In this document: positions 16,033-24,474 of the stretch, one piece after another
Layout of the letters: each line of letters starts with the position of its first letter
How positions within the stretch are numbered: the first letter of the stretch is position 1
From: Pedobacter sp. Bi126
GTDB taxonomy: Bacteria; Bacteroidota; Bacteroidia; Sphingobacteriales; Sphingobacteriaceae
NCBI RefSeq assembly: GCF_918698245.1
Contig: NZ_CAKKMS010000008.1
Span: 1-64,000 of the forward strand
Length of the DNA stretch: 64,000 nucleotides
Direction: 5' to 3'
The notes under the pieces: generated by a model
What the model was told of the DNA's origin: nothing
Seen by the model: only the letters and a program-made list of their open reading frames with translations
Databases searched by the model: none
Translations under genes and position numbers: made by a program

Positions 16033-18689
16033 GAAAATGCGCTATAATGCTGGTGCTACTGTTTGCTGCTTTTTCGGTGCTGGCACAAAAACCGATCAAA
16101 GGAATGGTTAAGGATAGCAAGGGAAAAGCGATTGAATCTGTTAATATCAGTTTAAAAGATCCCGAGGGAAATATTATTAATTTTAGCAGAACCAACCGCA
16201 ATGGCGAGTTTAGTATTGCTTTAAAAAATGATCAGATTTCCGGCTATAAAATAGAAGCATCGAGCATTGGCTATAAAAAACTGAGCACGGTTGTGGCCGA
16301 TGTAAACAAAAGTTATGATCTGGTTCTGCAGAACAGCGAAACCGCATTAGAAACAGTTACCGTAAAAAACCGGCCATCTTTAAAGGCAAATGGTGATACC
16401 TTAAATTACAGGCCATCTGATTTTGCCGATAAACAAGATAGAAGTATCGGCGATGTACTTAAAAAAATGCCTGGTATCGAAGTTGCCGAAAATGGAAAGA
16501 TCAGCTATAACGGAAAAGCCATTTCTAACCTGTATGTAGATGGTGATAATCTTTTGGACGACAAGTATAACATTGGCACTAAAAGCATCCCACAGAGCGC
16601 TGTTGATAAGGTACAGGTGATCCAGAATGATCAACCGATTAAAATGATGCGCAAAAACAACATGAGTGATGATGTTGCACTTAACCTGGTGATTAAAGAC
16701 GATGCTAAACTTAAGGTAATGGGCGATGCCACGGTCGGTGCCGGAATGCCCGACCGCTTTGACGAAAACCTCACAGCAATGCTGTTCAATAAAAAACTAA
16801 AGTTTATCAACAATATTAAAGGCAATAACATTGGTAACGATCCGGGTATTGACCTCACCTCGCATAATTTATCGGATTATTTAAAACGCCTCGACAACGA
16901 TAAGCCGAGTGGATTGCTGTCTACAGGAGCTGCCGGTGTGCCCTCTTTACCGCAAAGCAGGTATCTTTTTAATAAAGCTGGACTAATCAATCTAAACAAC
17001 TTATATAAGTTTAATCAGGACCTGCAATTGAGGGCAAACCTTTCGTACTTATATGATCAGCGCGATCAACAATACAGCAAATTTTCGGAAACTTACCTTT
17101 CGGACCAAACCATCAGTTATTCAGAATCGCAGAACAATGCGATCAATCCACAAAAATTAAGAACCCAATTCAACTTAAATGGGAATGCAGAAAAATACTA
17201 TCTGAACAACAACTTTGTATTGGATTATGCACCTTATAAAACTTCTTCTGGCTTTGTAATCAATAATGTTGCGGCCAATCAGGTACTTCGGCAGGAAACA
17301 CTCGATATTTCTAATGAATTTAATTACCGAAAAAAATTGAAGTCGGAAGATGTAATCAACCTCTACTCCTATTTAAACAGCACAACACAGCCTGAAACGC
17401 TAAACATTACACCTGGCCTTAATGCCGATATCTTAAACAACGGAAATAGTTACCTCGGCTTAAACCAGTACATTAAAATACCAACCTGGTACACTAATAA
17501 TTATGCATCGTTTGCTTTTGTAAAAAACAATTTCGTACAAACCTATAAGGCAGGTTTTAGTGTACAGCAGCAACAGCTCAACACTGAACTTTACCGTACA
17601 CAAAATAACCAGCAAACAGAACTGGTTTCGGGTAATGCGGTAAACGATCTGGACTGGCTTAAAACCAAACTTTATGCAGATGCGACCTATGAATTTACAA
17701 ACGATAAATTGAAAACGGGACTGAGTTTACCTTTCAGTTATAACCAGATCAAGTACAGTGATGAGGTAAATCAACTGGACAAAAGCCTGCACAAATTATT
17801 CCTAAACCCTTCATTTAATTTTAAATATCAAACCAGTCCTGAGAATTATGTAACGGCAAATTATGCATTCCGAAATGATTTGGGAGGAATTGATGATGTT
17901 TATCGTGGTACAGTATTAAAAAATTACCGCTCACTTTTCGCAAACAATGCACCGATTTCGGAATCGAAAACCCATAACGTTGGGGCTGGCTTTAACTTTA
18001 GAAAAGCGATGCAAATGTTGTTTATTAATTTAACCGCTAACTACAGCGATGCTAAACTGAACACCATTTCTTCATACAGTTTGAGCAACAACATTCAGCA
18101 AAGGATTGTTTTGCCGCTAAACAACCACATCCGTACCCTCTCATTCAGTGCAAATGCAAGTAAATATCTTTTCGACCTGAGAAGTACGGTAAGTGCTGGA
18201 GTAAGTTTTTCGCAGAGTAAATATGATCAATTGCAGAATAATGAACTATTTGCCTTTAACGCTCAAACGGTTTCTTATAAAGTAGGTATAGAAGCAAAAC
18301 TTACCAATTTTATCAATTGGTCCTACCTTGCAAATTTCTCGGTAACCGATAATAAAGCTAAAGTGGCCGATGCAATTAAAACCAATTTCCAACAGCTTAG
18401 GCAGCAATCTACCCTGGCCATTGCCACCGTTAGAAATGTGTATTTAAATTTATCCGTAGAGCATTTATTTACGCATCAATCTACACAACCTAATCTGAAA
18501 TATCTTTTTGCAGATATGAACATCAAATACAAACTATTAAAAATGAAAACAGATTTAGAATTTGGCATAACCAATCTGACCAATATCAAAAGGTTTGATG
18601 CAATTTATCTTTCTGCAAATTCACTCACCACCGGAACTTATTATATACCAGGAAGGGTGGCCATGCTGAAGGCTACTTTTAATTTTTAA
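16029..18689 (+). CDS. TonB-dependent-receptor-like outer membrane protein (GLPGLI partner)
   Basis: 886 residues. A signal peptide (about 1-19), then a CarboxypepD_reg-like beta-sandwich (about 20-105, IKGMVKDSKGKAIESVN), a plug-like domain (about 130-200, DVLKKMPGIEVAENGKISYNGK, then LYVDGDNLL), and a long beta-rich barrel region. No TonB box can be recognised with confidence. The protein belongs to the receptor-like group that pairs with GLPGLI proteins, possibly handling an exported peptide or a stress ligand. ATGA overlap with the upstream gene shows translational coupling. The last residues end in a typical outer-membrane FNF. Confidence 0.82.
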   Translation: MRKCAIMLVLLFAAFSVLAQKPIKGMVKDSKGKAIESVNISLKDPEGNIINFSRTNRNGEFSIALKNDQISGYKIEASSIGYKKLSTVVADVNKSYDLVLQNSETALETVTVKNRPSLKANGDTLNYRPSDFADKQDRSIGDVLKKMPGIEVAENGKISYNGKAISNLYVDGDNLLDDKYNIGTKSIPQSAVDKVQVIQNDQPIKMMRKNNMSDDVALNLVIKDDAKLKVMGDATVGAGMPDRFDENLTAMLFNKKLKFINNIKGNNIGNDPGIDLTSHNLSDYLKRLDNDKPSGLLSTGAAGVPSLPQSRYLFNKAGLINLNNLYKFNQDLQLRANLSYLYDQRDQQYSKFSETYLSDQTISYSESQNNAINPQKLRTQFNLNGNAEKYYLNNNFVLDYAPYKTSSGFVINNVAANQVLRQETLDISNEFNYRKKLKSEDVINLYSYLNSTTQPETLNITPGLNADILNNGNSYLGLNQYIKIPTWYTNNYASFAFVKNNFVQTYKAGFSVQQQQLNTELYRTQNNQQTELVSGNAVNDLDWLKTKLYADATYEFTNDKLKTGLSLPFSYNQIKYSDEVNQLDKSLHKLFLNPSFNFKYQTSPENYVTANYAFRNDLGGIDDVYRGTVLKNYRSLFANNAPISESKTHNVGAGFNFRKAMQMLFINLTANYSDAKLNTISSYSLSNNIQQRIVLPLNNHIRTLSFSANASKYLFDLRSTVSAGVSFSQSKYDQLQNNELFAFNAQTVSYKVGIEAKLTNFINWSYLANFSVTDNKAKVADAIKTNFQQLRQQSTLAIATVRNVYLNLSVEHLFTHQSTQPNLKYLFADMNIKYKLLKMKTDLEFGITNLTNIKRFDAIYLSANSLTTGTYYIPGRVAMLKATFNF

Positions 18690-18699
18690 TAAATAGATT

Positions 18700-18882
18700 C
18701 GACATTTCGAGGAGGAACGACAAAGCCTTCTGAATACAATCAGATGAACAGGTCTTCGAACTTAAATCTGCGAAATCTTTTTGATCTGCGGGAAAAAAAC
18801 GATTGGCTATTCGTTTTCCTGCAGATTTAGAGGATAAACGCAGATTTTTTTTCAATAGCAACTGCGCTCGAAATGACGAATC
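18700..18882. repeat. nested inverted repeats between convergent genes
   Basis: Outer ends CATTTCGAGGAGGAACGAC (18704 onward) and GCGCTCGAAATGACG (18864-18878) are the usual palindrome ends of this genome. Inside lies a second inverted element with AAATCTGCG (18763 onward) and CGCAGATTT (18839 onward). It looks as if one element entered another. Confidence 0.55.
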
Positions 18883-18894
18883 AGATGAAATCAA

Positions 18895-20391
18895 CTATGG
18901 CTTCATACTAATCTGGATTGCCTGGTTATTTCTATCAACTTTGAGATCAGAAATTTTATTTACATTCAATTTATCAAGCTCCTCTTTTGATATTTTATTG
19001 CCATTTAAAAAATAGGTTGTGGTTTCGTTAACTATAGTTCCATTGCCTGTTACACGTTGATTTCCGTCTTCAGCAGATGAAGTTTTGTCCGTTGATTTTA
19101 AAAAATAAAACATCGCAACACCGTTTTTCCTTGGTATTGGTAAATTTTCGAAATCACCATTTTTGTCAGCTAAAACATTAATAGTAATATTTTTATGGTC
19201 TGCATTTGAGGTATCAGTAAAGCTAAAATGTTGTACAAAATTTTTGCCTTTAAAAGTTCCATCCGTTTTAAACCTCATGATCTTCACTTGCTTACCTAAA
19301 CCTTTTAAAGTCTCTTCTATCGATTTTCGTGAAGAATCTGCACCGTCTACAATGCTTTTAAAAATAAAAGTCATTTTGGTGGTGGTATCGGGTGCTTTCA
19401 GCGTATCAATGATTATTCTCCTTTTGAATTTAGCTTTTAAAACTGTTTTAGGTTGTACAGCTACCGCAGCAACCTTTTCGGGCAAAACATCATCCACCAT
19501 TTTGGTTAGGGGTGCTAAACTTTTCTTTACCTCCTTGTTATCGATGGTAAACGCTAAGGTAACGCAAAGCAATATCGGTAACACAAATAAATACCTGGTT
19601 AAATTTACTTTTGATGAACGTTTCGCGTTCATCATTTTAATCCGCTTTTTAAGGTCGGATAGATTAAAATTATTCACAATAGCTATCGGTGACTGCAACG
19701 TTCCAACATCTAGCAAGCTATATTGATAAGCTTTTTTATCGATCCCTTTTTTTAAAATCTTTGCGTCGGTAATAAACTCAATATTTTCCCTTACTGCCTT
19801 TTTCATCAACCAAACCCCTGGATTAAACCAATAGAAAACCACACAGATTTCGGCCAGAATAATATCTAAAGTATGCCATTCTTCTACATGTACTTTTTCA
19901 TGTTCTAGAATATTGTTTAAATCTTGCTTTTTATGCAGACGCGGATTGATATAAATGGTCTGCCAAAAACTAAACGGGCTTACTTCTTCGTTTAAAATCC
20001 TCACTTTATAATCATCTAAATGATCGGGTGAAGAATTTTTATGCATGCTATAAAGCGAAATAAACTGCACTAGTAATCTTAAGGCCATCAATAAAACACC
20101 GGTATAAAAAAGCACCGTAAGTCCTTGCCAAAATACCGAAACGGCATCTTGTCTTACAAATTCACTTACATGCTGGTTAAATTGTGGAACAAAGGCAGGT
20201 ACAGTTTTCCTGCCGGCGAAAAACTCGGTGAGGTTAATAAATGGATAGGCAGAAGAAAAGACGATTCCAAACAGCAGAAATATCCTGTTGATGGAGTAAA
20301 ATGTTAGTCTCCGCAACACCAGGTAATAGGTTGCAGAAAACAAGATCAGCACCAGATTAATTTTCAATAAAATGATAAAGAAATGTGGCAT
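18895..20391 (-). CDS. M56 family metallopeptidase, BlaR1-like sensor
   Basis: 498 residues. Four N-terminal membrane segments lie within about residues 1-290. The cytoplasmic gluzincin site ILEHEKVHVEEWH (HExxH form HEKVH, near residue 164) is followed by ENIEFITDAKIL with the third ligand. The domain matches the BlaR1/MecR1 protease that cleaves a BlaI-type repressor. The C-terminal part (about 300-498) is exported and unlike a penicillin-binding domain, so the signal is not obviously a beta-lactam. The gene follows blaI by 5 bp. Several lysine-rich stretches precede the C-terminal domain. Confidence 0.85.
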   Translation of the reverse strand: MPHFFIILLKINLVLILFSATYYLVLRRLTFYSINRIFLLFGIVFSSAYPFINLTEFFAGRKTVPAFVPQFNQHVSEFVRQDAVSVFWQGLTVLFYTGVLLMALRLLVQFISLYSMHKNSSPDHLDDYKVRILNEEVSPFSFWQTIYINPRLHKKQDLNNILEHEKVHVEEWHTLDIILAEICVVFYWFNPGVWLMKKAVRENIEFITDAKILKKGIDKKAYQYSLLDVGTLQSPIAIVNNFNLSDLKKRIKMMNAKRSSKVNLTRYLFVLPILLCVTLAFTIDNKEVKKSLAPLTKMVDDVLPEKVAAVAVQPKTVLKAKFKRRIIIDTLKAPDTTTKMTFIFKSIVDGADSSRKSIEETLKGLGKQVKIMRFKTDGTFKGKNFVQHFSFTDTSNADHKNITINVLADKNGDFENLPIPRKNGVAMFYFLKSTDKTSSAEDGNQRVTGNGTIVNETTTYFLNGNKISKEELDKLNVNKISDLKVDRNNQAIQISMKP

Positions 20392-20396
20392 GGCAT

Positions 20397-20759
20397 TTAC
20401 TTTTCAGGGTTCTCAATTAAATTTATAATCTCTTTAAGTTCCTCCGCACTTATTTTTTTATCCTTTGCAAAAAAAGCAACCAGTTCTTTATAAGAGCTCT
20501 GGAAATAATTATTCACAAAACCACTCATAAAGCGCTTTTTATATTCTACTTCCTTAACTTTTGCACTATAGCGGTTAGCATTGGCAAAACGTTCGCTCAT
20601 CAAATATCCCTTGCGTTCTAAATTCTTGATGGTAGATGCCAATGTAGTATACGGTGGTTTGGGATCGGGAAGTACATCCATAAAATCTTTGATAAAGCCC
20701 TTACCTATCTGCCAAACAGCCAGCATGGCTTCCTCTTCCTGCAATGTTAATTTTTCCAT
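20397..20759 (-). CDS. BlaI/MecI/CopY family repressor
   Basis: 120 residues from the ATG at 20759; a longer frame to 20792 would place its start codons inside the operator and is rejected. The winged-helix region includes LTLQEEEAMLAVWQIGKG and YTTLASTIKNLERKGYL, characteristic of BlaI. These repressors bind as dimers and are cleaved by the partner M56 protease, whose gene lies 5 bp downstream. Regulated genes probably include its own operon and, on operator similarity, the GLPGLI operon. Confidence 0.88.
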   Translation of the reverse strand: MEKLTLQEEEAMLAVWQIGKGFIKDFMDVLPDPKPPYTTLASTIKNLERKGYLMSERFANANRYSAKVKEVEYKKRFMSGFVNNYFQSSYKELVAFFAKDKKISAEELKEIINLIENPEK

Positions 20760-20762
20760 TAT

Positions 20763-20789
20763 TACGAATATATCGTAAATATACGAAAA
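20763..20789. promoter_or_regulatory. BlaI-type operator candidate upstream of blaI
   Basis: TTACGA-ATATA-TCGTAA (20762-20778) is a perfect palindrome, and CGTA-AATA-TACG overlaps it with a third ACGA half-site. It lies 3-30 bp upstream of the blaI ATG. Its layout matches the site at 15021-15047. Confidence 0.65.
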
Positions 20790-20801
20790 CATCCTAAAAG
20801 G

Positions 20802-20853
20802 AAAAAGACTTTAACAAAACGCTAACATTTAACGCTTTATTAAAGTCTTTTTT
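20802..20853 (-). terminator. terminator of the small anchored-protein gene
   Basis: The arms AAAAAGACTTTAA and TTAAAGTCTTTTT are separated by a 25-nt loop containing a smaller pair. On the minus strand it follows the gene at 20961 and would isolate blaI from read-through. Confidence 0.6.
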
Positions 20854-20927
20854 GGTTTATTGACCATTTAATGCATTGGTCAATGGTTTAATCGGTTAAT
20901 TGTCTCAAACGCCAATTTAATTTAATC

Positions 20928-20955
20928 GACTTGAGACTCTGGACTCCCGACTAAC
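20928..20955. repeat. period-7 array (GACTNNN)
   Basis: GACTTGA, GACTCTG, GACTCCC and GACTAAC in exact 7-bp register, ending 5 bp before the stop codon of the minus-strand gene at 20961. Confidence 0.8.
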
Positions 20956-20960
20956 CTGAC

Positions 20961-21461
20961 CTACTTTCCGCTTCTTTTTTCGGCTTGTAATAACGTTTCC
21001 TGAATGATTTTTCTCATTTGAACAGCCGCATCCAGTAATTTTGGATTGCCATCAAAGTCGCCATAAATGGTCACGTGTTTTGACTTCTTTTTATAATTGA
21101 AAGTGATATCATAACGCGGTACCAGTCTGGATTTATCACTTTTTTTACCAATGGTATCTGGGAAATTCCAAAGGCCGATTTCGTTTGCCTTTCTATGCAT
21201 GTATAACACATCATTGCTCTTTAAAAAGAACTTTTTGGTAACTACTGAGTCTTTATTATTTACGTAGTGGTAAACACCAGTCTTTGAATCATATGTGTTC
21301 TCCAAAGTATCTTTTAAACCATAACTATATTGCATTGACACAAAATCATCTTTACGAAAAGGCGCATTCTGTATAATAGGTTTATAATAGATGTAACAAT
21401 AAATGATCATCGGAACGATAATGGTAATGGCTAAGAATATTTTTTTTCCTCTACTTGACAC
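20961..21461 (-). CDS. membrane-anchored protein, unknown
   Basis: 166 residues that I do not recognise. A single hydrophobic segment (about 8-26, KIFLAITIIVPMIIYCYIYY) near the N-terminus acts as signal anchor, leaving a basic, beta-rich extracytoplasmic domain (YDITFNYKKKSKHVTIYGD near residue 115). No cysteine motif or catalytic signature is visible. The gene is bordered on both sides by GACTNNN heptamer arrays, one before and one after, and has its own terminator. Codon use looks like its neighbours. Confidence 0.6.
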   Translation of the reverse strand: MSSRGKKIFLAITIIVPMIIYCYIYYKPIIQNAPFRKDDFVSMQYSYGLKDTLENTYDSKTGVYHYVNNKDSVVTKKFFLKSNDVLYMHRKANEIGLWNFPDTIGKKSDKSRLVPRYDITFNYKKKSKHVTIYGDFDGNPKLLDAAVQMRKIIQETLLQAEKRSGK

Positions 21462-21510
21462 TTGATGTTGAATTATTGAATGAATATTTAATTATTGAAT
21501 GAGAGATTGA

Positions 21511-21558
21511 TTGAATAATTGAGTTATTGAATGTTTGAATGAATGAATTATTGAATGA
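21511..21558. repeat. period-8 array (TTGAATNN)
   Basis: Six octamers in register: TTGAATAA, TTGAGTTA, TTGAATGT, TTGAATGA, ATGAATTA and TTGAATGA. More degenerate units extend left to about 21470. It is directly followed by a heptamer array. Confidence 0.75.
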
Positions 21559-21566
21559 GACAATAG

Positions 21567-21594
21567 GACTCAAGACTGCCGACTTTAGACTTAC
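21567..21594. repeat. period-7 array (GACTNNN) over a stop codon
   Basis: GACTCAA, GACTGCC, GACTTTA and GACTTAC in exact register. The minus-strand stop codon of the symporter (21591-21593) lies in the last unit. Confidence 0.8.
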
Positions 21595-22967
21595 GCCTCC
21601 TTAAGCTCTCCTTCCCACTTACTTACCACTGCTGTTGCGATGCTATTTCCAACAACATTAGTTGCAGAGCGGCCCATATCCAATAAAGGATCAATACCAA
21701 TTAACAAAGCTAATCCTGCTTCCGGAATATTAAAGCTCGCGATGGTACCAGCAATTACCACTAATGATGCCCTTGGTACACCAGCAATTCCTTTACTGGT
21801 TAACATGAGGATTAAAAGCATCGAAATTTGCTGCTCGAAACCTAAATGAATGCCATAAGCCTGCGCAATAAATAAGGAAGCAAAGGTCATGTACATCATC
21901 GAACCATCCAGATTAAACGAATAACCCAATGGCAGTACAAAACTTACAATTTTATCTTTACAGCCAAAACGCTCTAAAAGCATCATTGTTTTTGGATAAG
22001 CTGCTTCGCTACTCGCTGTACTGAAAGCCAAGAGCGCAGGCTCTTTCATATCATTTACCAAACGGAAAATACGCTTCTTCAGTACCAAAAACCCTAAGAA
22101 AATTAAAACTGCCCAGAGTATGGCCAAACCCAGATAAAATTCGCCTATAAATATGGCATAGGTATTAAGTACATTCAAACCTTGTTTGGCCACAATGGCG
22201 GTCATTGCTCCAAAAACGGCCAATGGTGCAAAATTCATTACATAACCGGTCATTTTTAAGATTACGTGCGCAATGGCATCGAATGCTTTAATTACAATCT
22301 GGCCTAAATCACCAATGGCAGCTGTTGCTACACCAAAGAATAAAGAGAATACAACAATCTGCAAAATTTCGTTGGTTGACATCGATTCGGCAATGCTTTT
22401 TGGAAAAACGTGCGCGATAAAATCTTTCACACTCATCGATGCTTTCTGTATCCCGGTATTTACCAATTGATCGGGCAATGATAATTTCATATGTCTTCCG
22501 GGTTCGAATAAGTTTACCAAAATCATACCCAGTACCAGCGACATTAACGACATGGCCAAAAACCAGCCCAATGTTTTACCGCCAATTCTACCTACGGCCT
22601 TAATATCGCCTACTTTGGCTACACCAACTACTAAGGTTGTAAATACCAATGGCGCAACAATCATTTTAATCAGGCGAAGAAAGATATCGCTCAACAACGT
22701 AAAATATTCTAATTTTTTCTCCCTGATATCTTCGTTTTCTTTTTTGATTTTAGCATTTACTTTTCTTTCGGCCTTAAGTTGTGTATAGCCAATACTGGTG
22801 GTATCGGTAGTTTTGGCAATGCTTACCTCTATACTTTTAACTTTCGCATCGGCAGTGAGTATTTTCTGGTTATAGACATCGATTGAATTGACATTTAAAA
22901 TATAGCCCAATGCAATACCCGCAATCAGCGCTAAGAAAATGAAAAGCGTGAGTTTGTTTTTTTTCAT
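21591..22967 (-). CDS. dicarboxylate/amino acid:cation symporter (DAACS family)
   Basis: 458-residue inner-membrane transporter of the glutamate/aspartate/C4-dicarboxylate family. Recognisable elements are SSEAAYPKTMMLLERFG (serine-rich hairpin 1), SFNLDGSMMYMTFASLFIAQ (TM7, NLDG in place of NMDGT), and LTSKGIAGVPRAS (hairpin 2). Unusual is a hydrophilic, lysine-rich insertion of about 70 residues (about 25-95) between the first and second membrane segments, with coiled-coil character. It is monocistronic, and the substrate is not decidable. Confidence 0.9.
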   Translation of the reverse strand: MKKNKLTLFIFLALIAGIALGYILNVNSIDVYNQKILTADAKVKSIEVSIAKTTDTTSIGYTQLKAERKVNAKIKKENEDIREKKLEYFTLLSDIFLRLIKMIVAPLVFTTLVVGVAKVGDIKAVGRIGGKTLGWFLAMSLMSLVLGMILVNLFEPGRHMKLSLPDQLVNTGIQKASMSVKDFIAHVFPKSIAESMSTNEILQIVVFSLFFGVATAAIGDLGQIVIKAFDAIAHVILKMTGYVMNFAPLAVFGAMTAIVAKQGLNVLNTYAIFIGEFYLGLAILWAVLIFLGFLVLKKRIFRLVNDMKEPALLAFSTASSEAAYPKTMMLLERFGCKDKIVSFVLPLGYSFNLDGSMMYMTFASLFIAQAYGIHLGFEQQISMLLILMLTSKGIAGVPRASLVVIAGTIASFNIPEAGLALLIGIDPLLDMGRSATNVVGNSIATAVVSKWEGELKEA

Positions 22968-23271
22968 GAATATAAAAAGTTTGTGGTACTCTTAATTTGG
23001 TAAAACTACGATATTTACGGCGTGTAACAAATTTTGATAACAGCTGGCATTAAAAAATATATCAACGTTGTTGAGTTAAGCCATTCGGCAAAGCAGAAAT
23101 AATTTAACCACAGATAGAAAGGATGCACACAGATACGAAAATCCGTGCTTATCTGTGTGCATCTGTAGTTAAAAACTTTTAAGTCAATAGCATCAAAAAA
23201 TATATTATTTTTGATTTCTGGTGTAACAAAAAATGTACATCCTCATCTAAAACGCAACTATAAACCCCTAA
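22968..23271. other. spacer with one inverted repeat
   Basis: Divergent spacer between the symporter and the sigma factor. Besides the inverted repeat at 23103-23175 it holds a TATTTTTG box (23206-23213) that could serve the sigma gene, 58 bp before its ATG. I see no gene in it. Confidence 0.4.
23103..23175. repeat. inverted repeat, AACCACAGAT type
   Basis: TTTAACCACAGATAGAAAGG on the left and ATCTGTAGTTAAAAA on the right, with an inner ACACAGATA/TATCTGTGT pair. It is a close relative of 14438-14508. Confidence 0.75.
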
Positions 23272-23769
23272 ATGGAACAAAAAGACAAGTTATTTAAAGA
23301 GATCTTCGATTCAAATTCCAAAAAGATATTCCATTTATGTTATGGTTATACTGGCGATACCGACGCTGCAAACGATCTTCTACAGGAAACTTTTTTAAAG
23401 GTTTGGCAAAATCTGGATAAGTTCAGAAACAAATCTTTAATTTCTACGTGGATTTATAGAATTGCCGTGAATACTTGTTTAACTTATTTGAGATCAGAAA
23501 AAAGACAGGCGAAAGACGAATTAACAGATAACATTATAGAAAATAAAATAGAGGAATTTTCAGAGAAAAATGAACAGGTTGCCCTACTTTATAAATGTAT
23601 ATCCAAGCTCGAAGAGAATGACCGTTTAATTATTACAATGGTACTTGATGAATTACCATACCACGAAATTGCCGACATATCTGGAATAAGCGAAGGCAAT
23701 TTGAGGGTAAAAATTCACCGTATTAAACAAAAATTAACAGAACTATATAGCCAGTATGCAAGCGTTTGA
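23272..23769 (+). CDS. ECF-type RNA polymerase sigma factor
   Basis: 165 residues with sigma region 2 (YTGDTDAANDLLQETFLKVWQNL, about 28-50) and region 4 (LDELPYHEIADISGISEGNLRVKIHR, about 125-150). The spacer between them is short and charged. It has no C-terminal extra domain. The next gene overlaps it by 14 bp and encodes a membrane protein, the usual arrangement for a sigma factor and its regulator. Confidence 0.92.
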   Translation: MEQKDKLFKEIFDSNSKKIFHLCYGYTGDTDAANDLLQETFLKVWQNLDKFRNKSLISTWIYRIAVNTCLTYLRSEKRQAKDELTDNIIENKIEEFSEKNEQVALLYKCISKLEENDRLIITMVLDELPYHEIADISGISEGNLRVKIHRIKQKLTELYSQYASV

Positions 23770-24355
23770 TCAAATACAGGAGTTGTGGCAAAAGCACGAG
23801 GTAGAAGTTAAGGTTTCTGCTGATGAAATGCTGCAACAAGCGAAGAAAGAAGTAAATGGCATCAAGCTGAAATCGGCTTTGAACATTTTGGGTATGCTGG
23901 CATCCTTTATTGCCATTGCTGCATTGTGGATCTTTTTTCACTTCGAATCGTGGACCACACACGTAGGAATCAGCATCACCATTATTGCCATTGGCGTATA
24001 TACCTTAATTCTGTACCGCGATTACAGGCTAATTTCGAAAACCGATTTCACCGCTCACCCGCACGAATATTTAAACAACCTAAAAACCTATCAATTAAAC
24101 CGTTATAAACTCTACAACTCCTTATATTGGTTTTATATGATTGCACTTTCCTTGGGCATCATATTTTATTTTGTAGAAATTCTTGCGCACTTCAACACTG
24201 TTCAAAAAGTTTTAGCTGTTGGCTTAACAGCGATATGGATGTTATTTTGTTCAACGATATTAAGAAAGGCGGTGATGAGCAGGGAAAAAGAACGTATAGC
24301 TTTATTGATCGAGAAATTTGAGCGCATTAGCGGACAGATTTCTACTCCCGAATAA
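23756..24355 (+). CDS. membrane protein coupled to the sigma factor (possible anti-sigma)
   Basis: 199 residues. A cytosolic N-terminal helix (about 1-40: QELWQKHEVEVKVSADEMLQQAKKE) precedes about four membrane segments (about 43-63, 70-88, 122-143 and 150-170) and a basic C-terminal helix. No zinc-finger (HxxxCxxC) anti-sigma motif is seen, so its role as regulator of the overlapping sigma factor is inferred only from coupling and topology. The start at 23756 lies within the sigma gene. Confidence 0.65.
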   Translation: MQAFDQIQELWQKHEVEVKVSADEMLQQAKKEVNGIKLKSALNILGMLASFIAIAALWIFFHFESWTTHVGISITIIAIGVYTLILYRDYRLISKTDFTAHPHEYLNNLKTYQLNRYKLYNSLYWFYMIALSLGIIFYFVEILAHFNTVQKVLAVGLTAIWMLFCSTILRKAVMSREKERIALLIEKFERISGQISTPE

Positions 24356-24474
24356 TTTTAGGCACGGTTTTTTCACTGTAAAAACCAACACATGAAACCA
24401 TCATGATTTACCATTTAACAATGGAATAACTAAGTCATGATAGCTTCACCAGCGTTGAAACTAAAATTACACAG

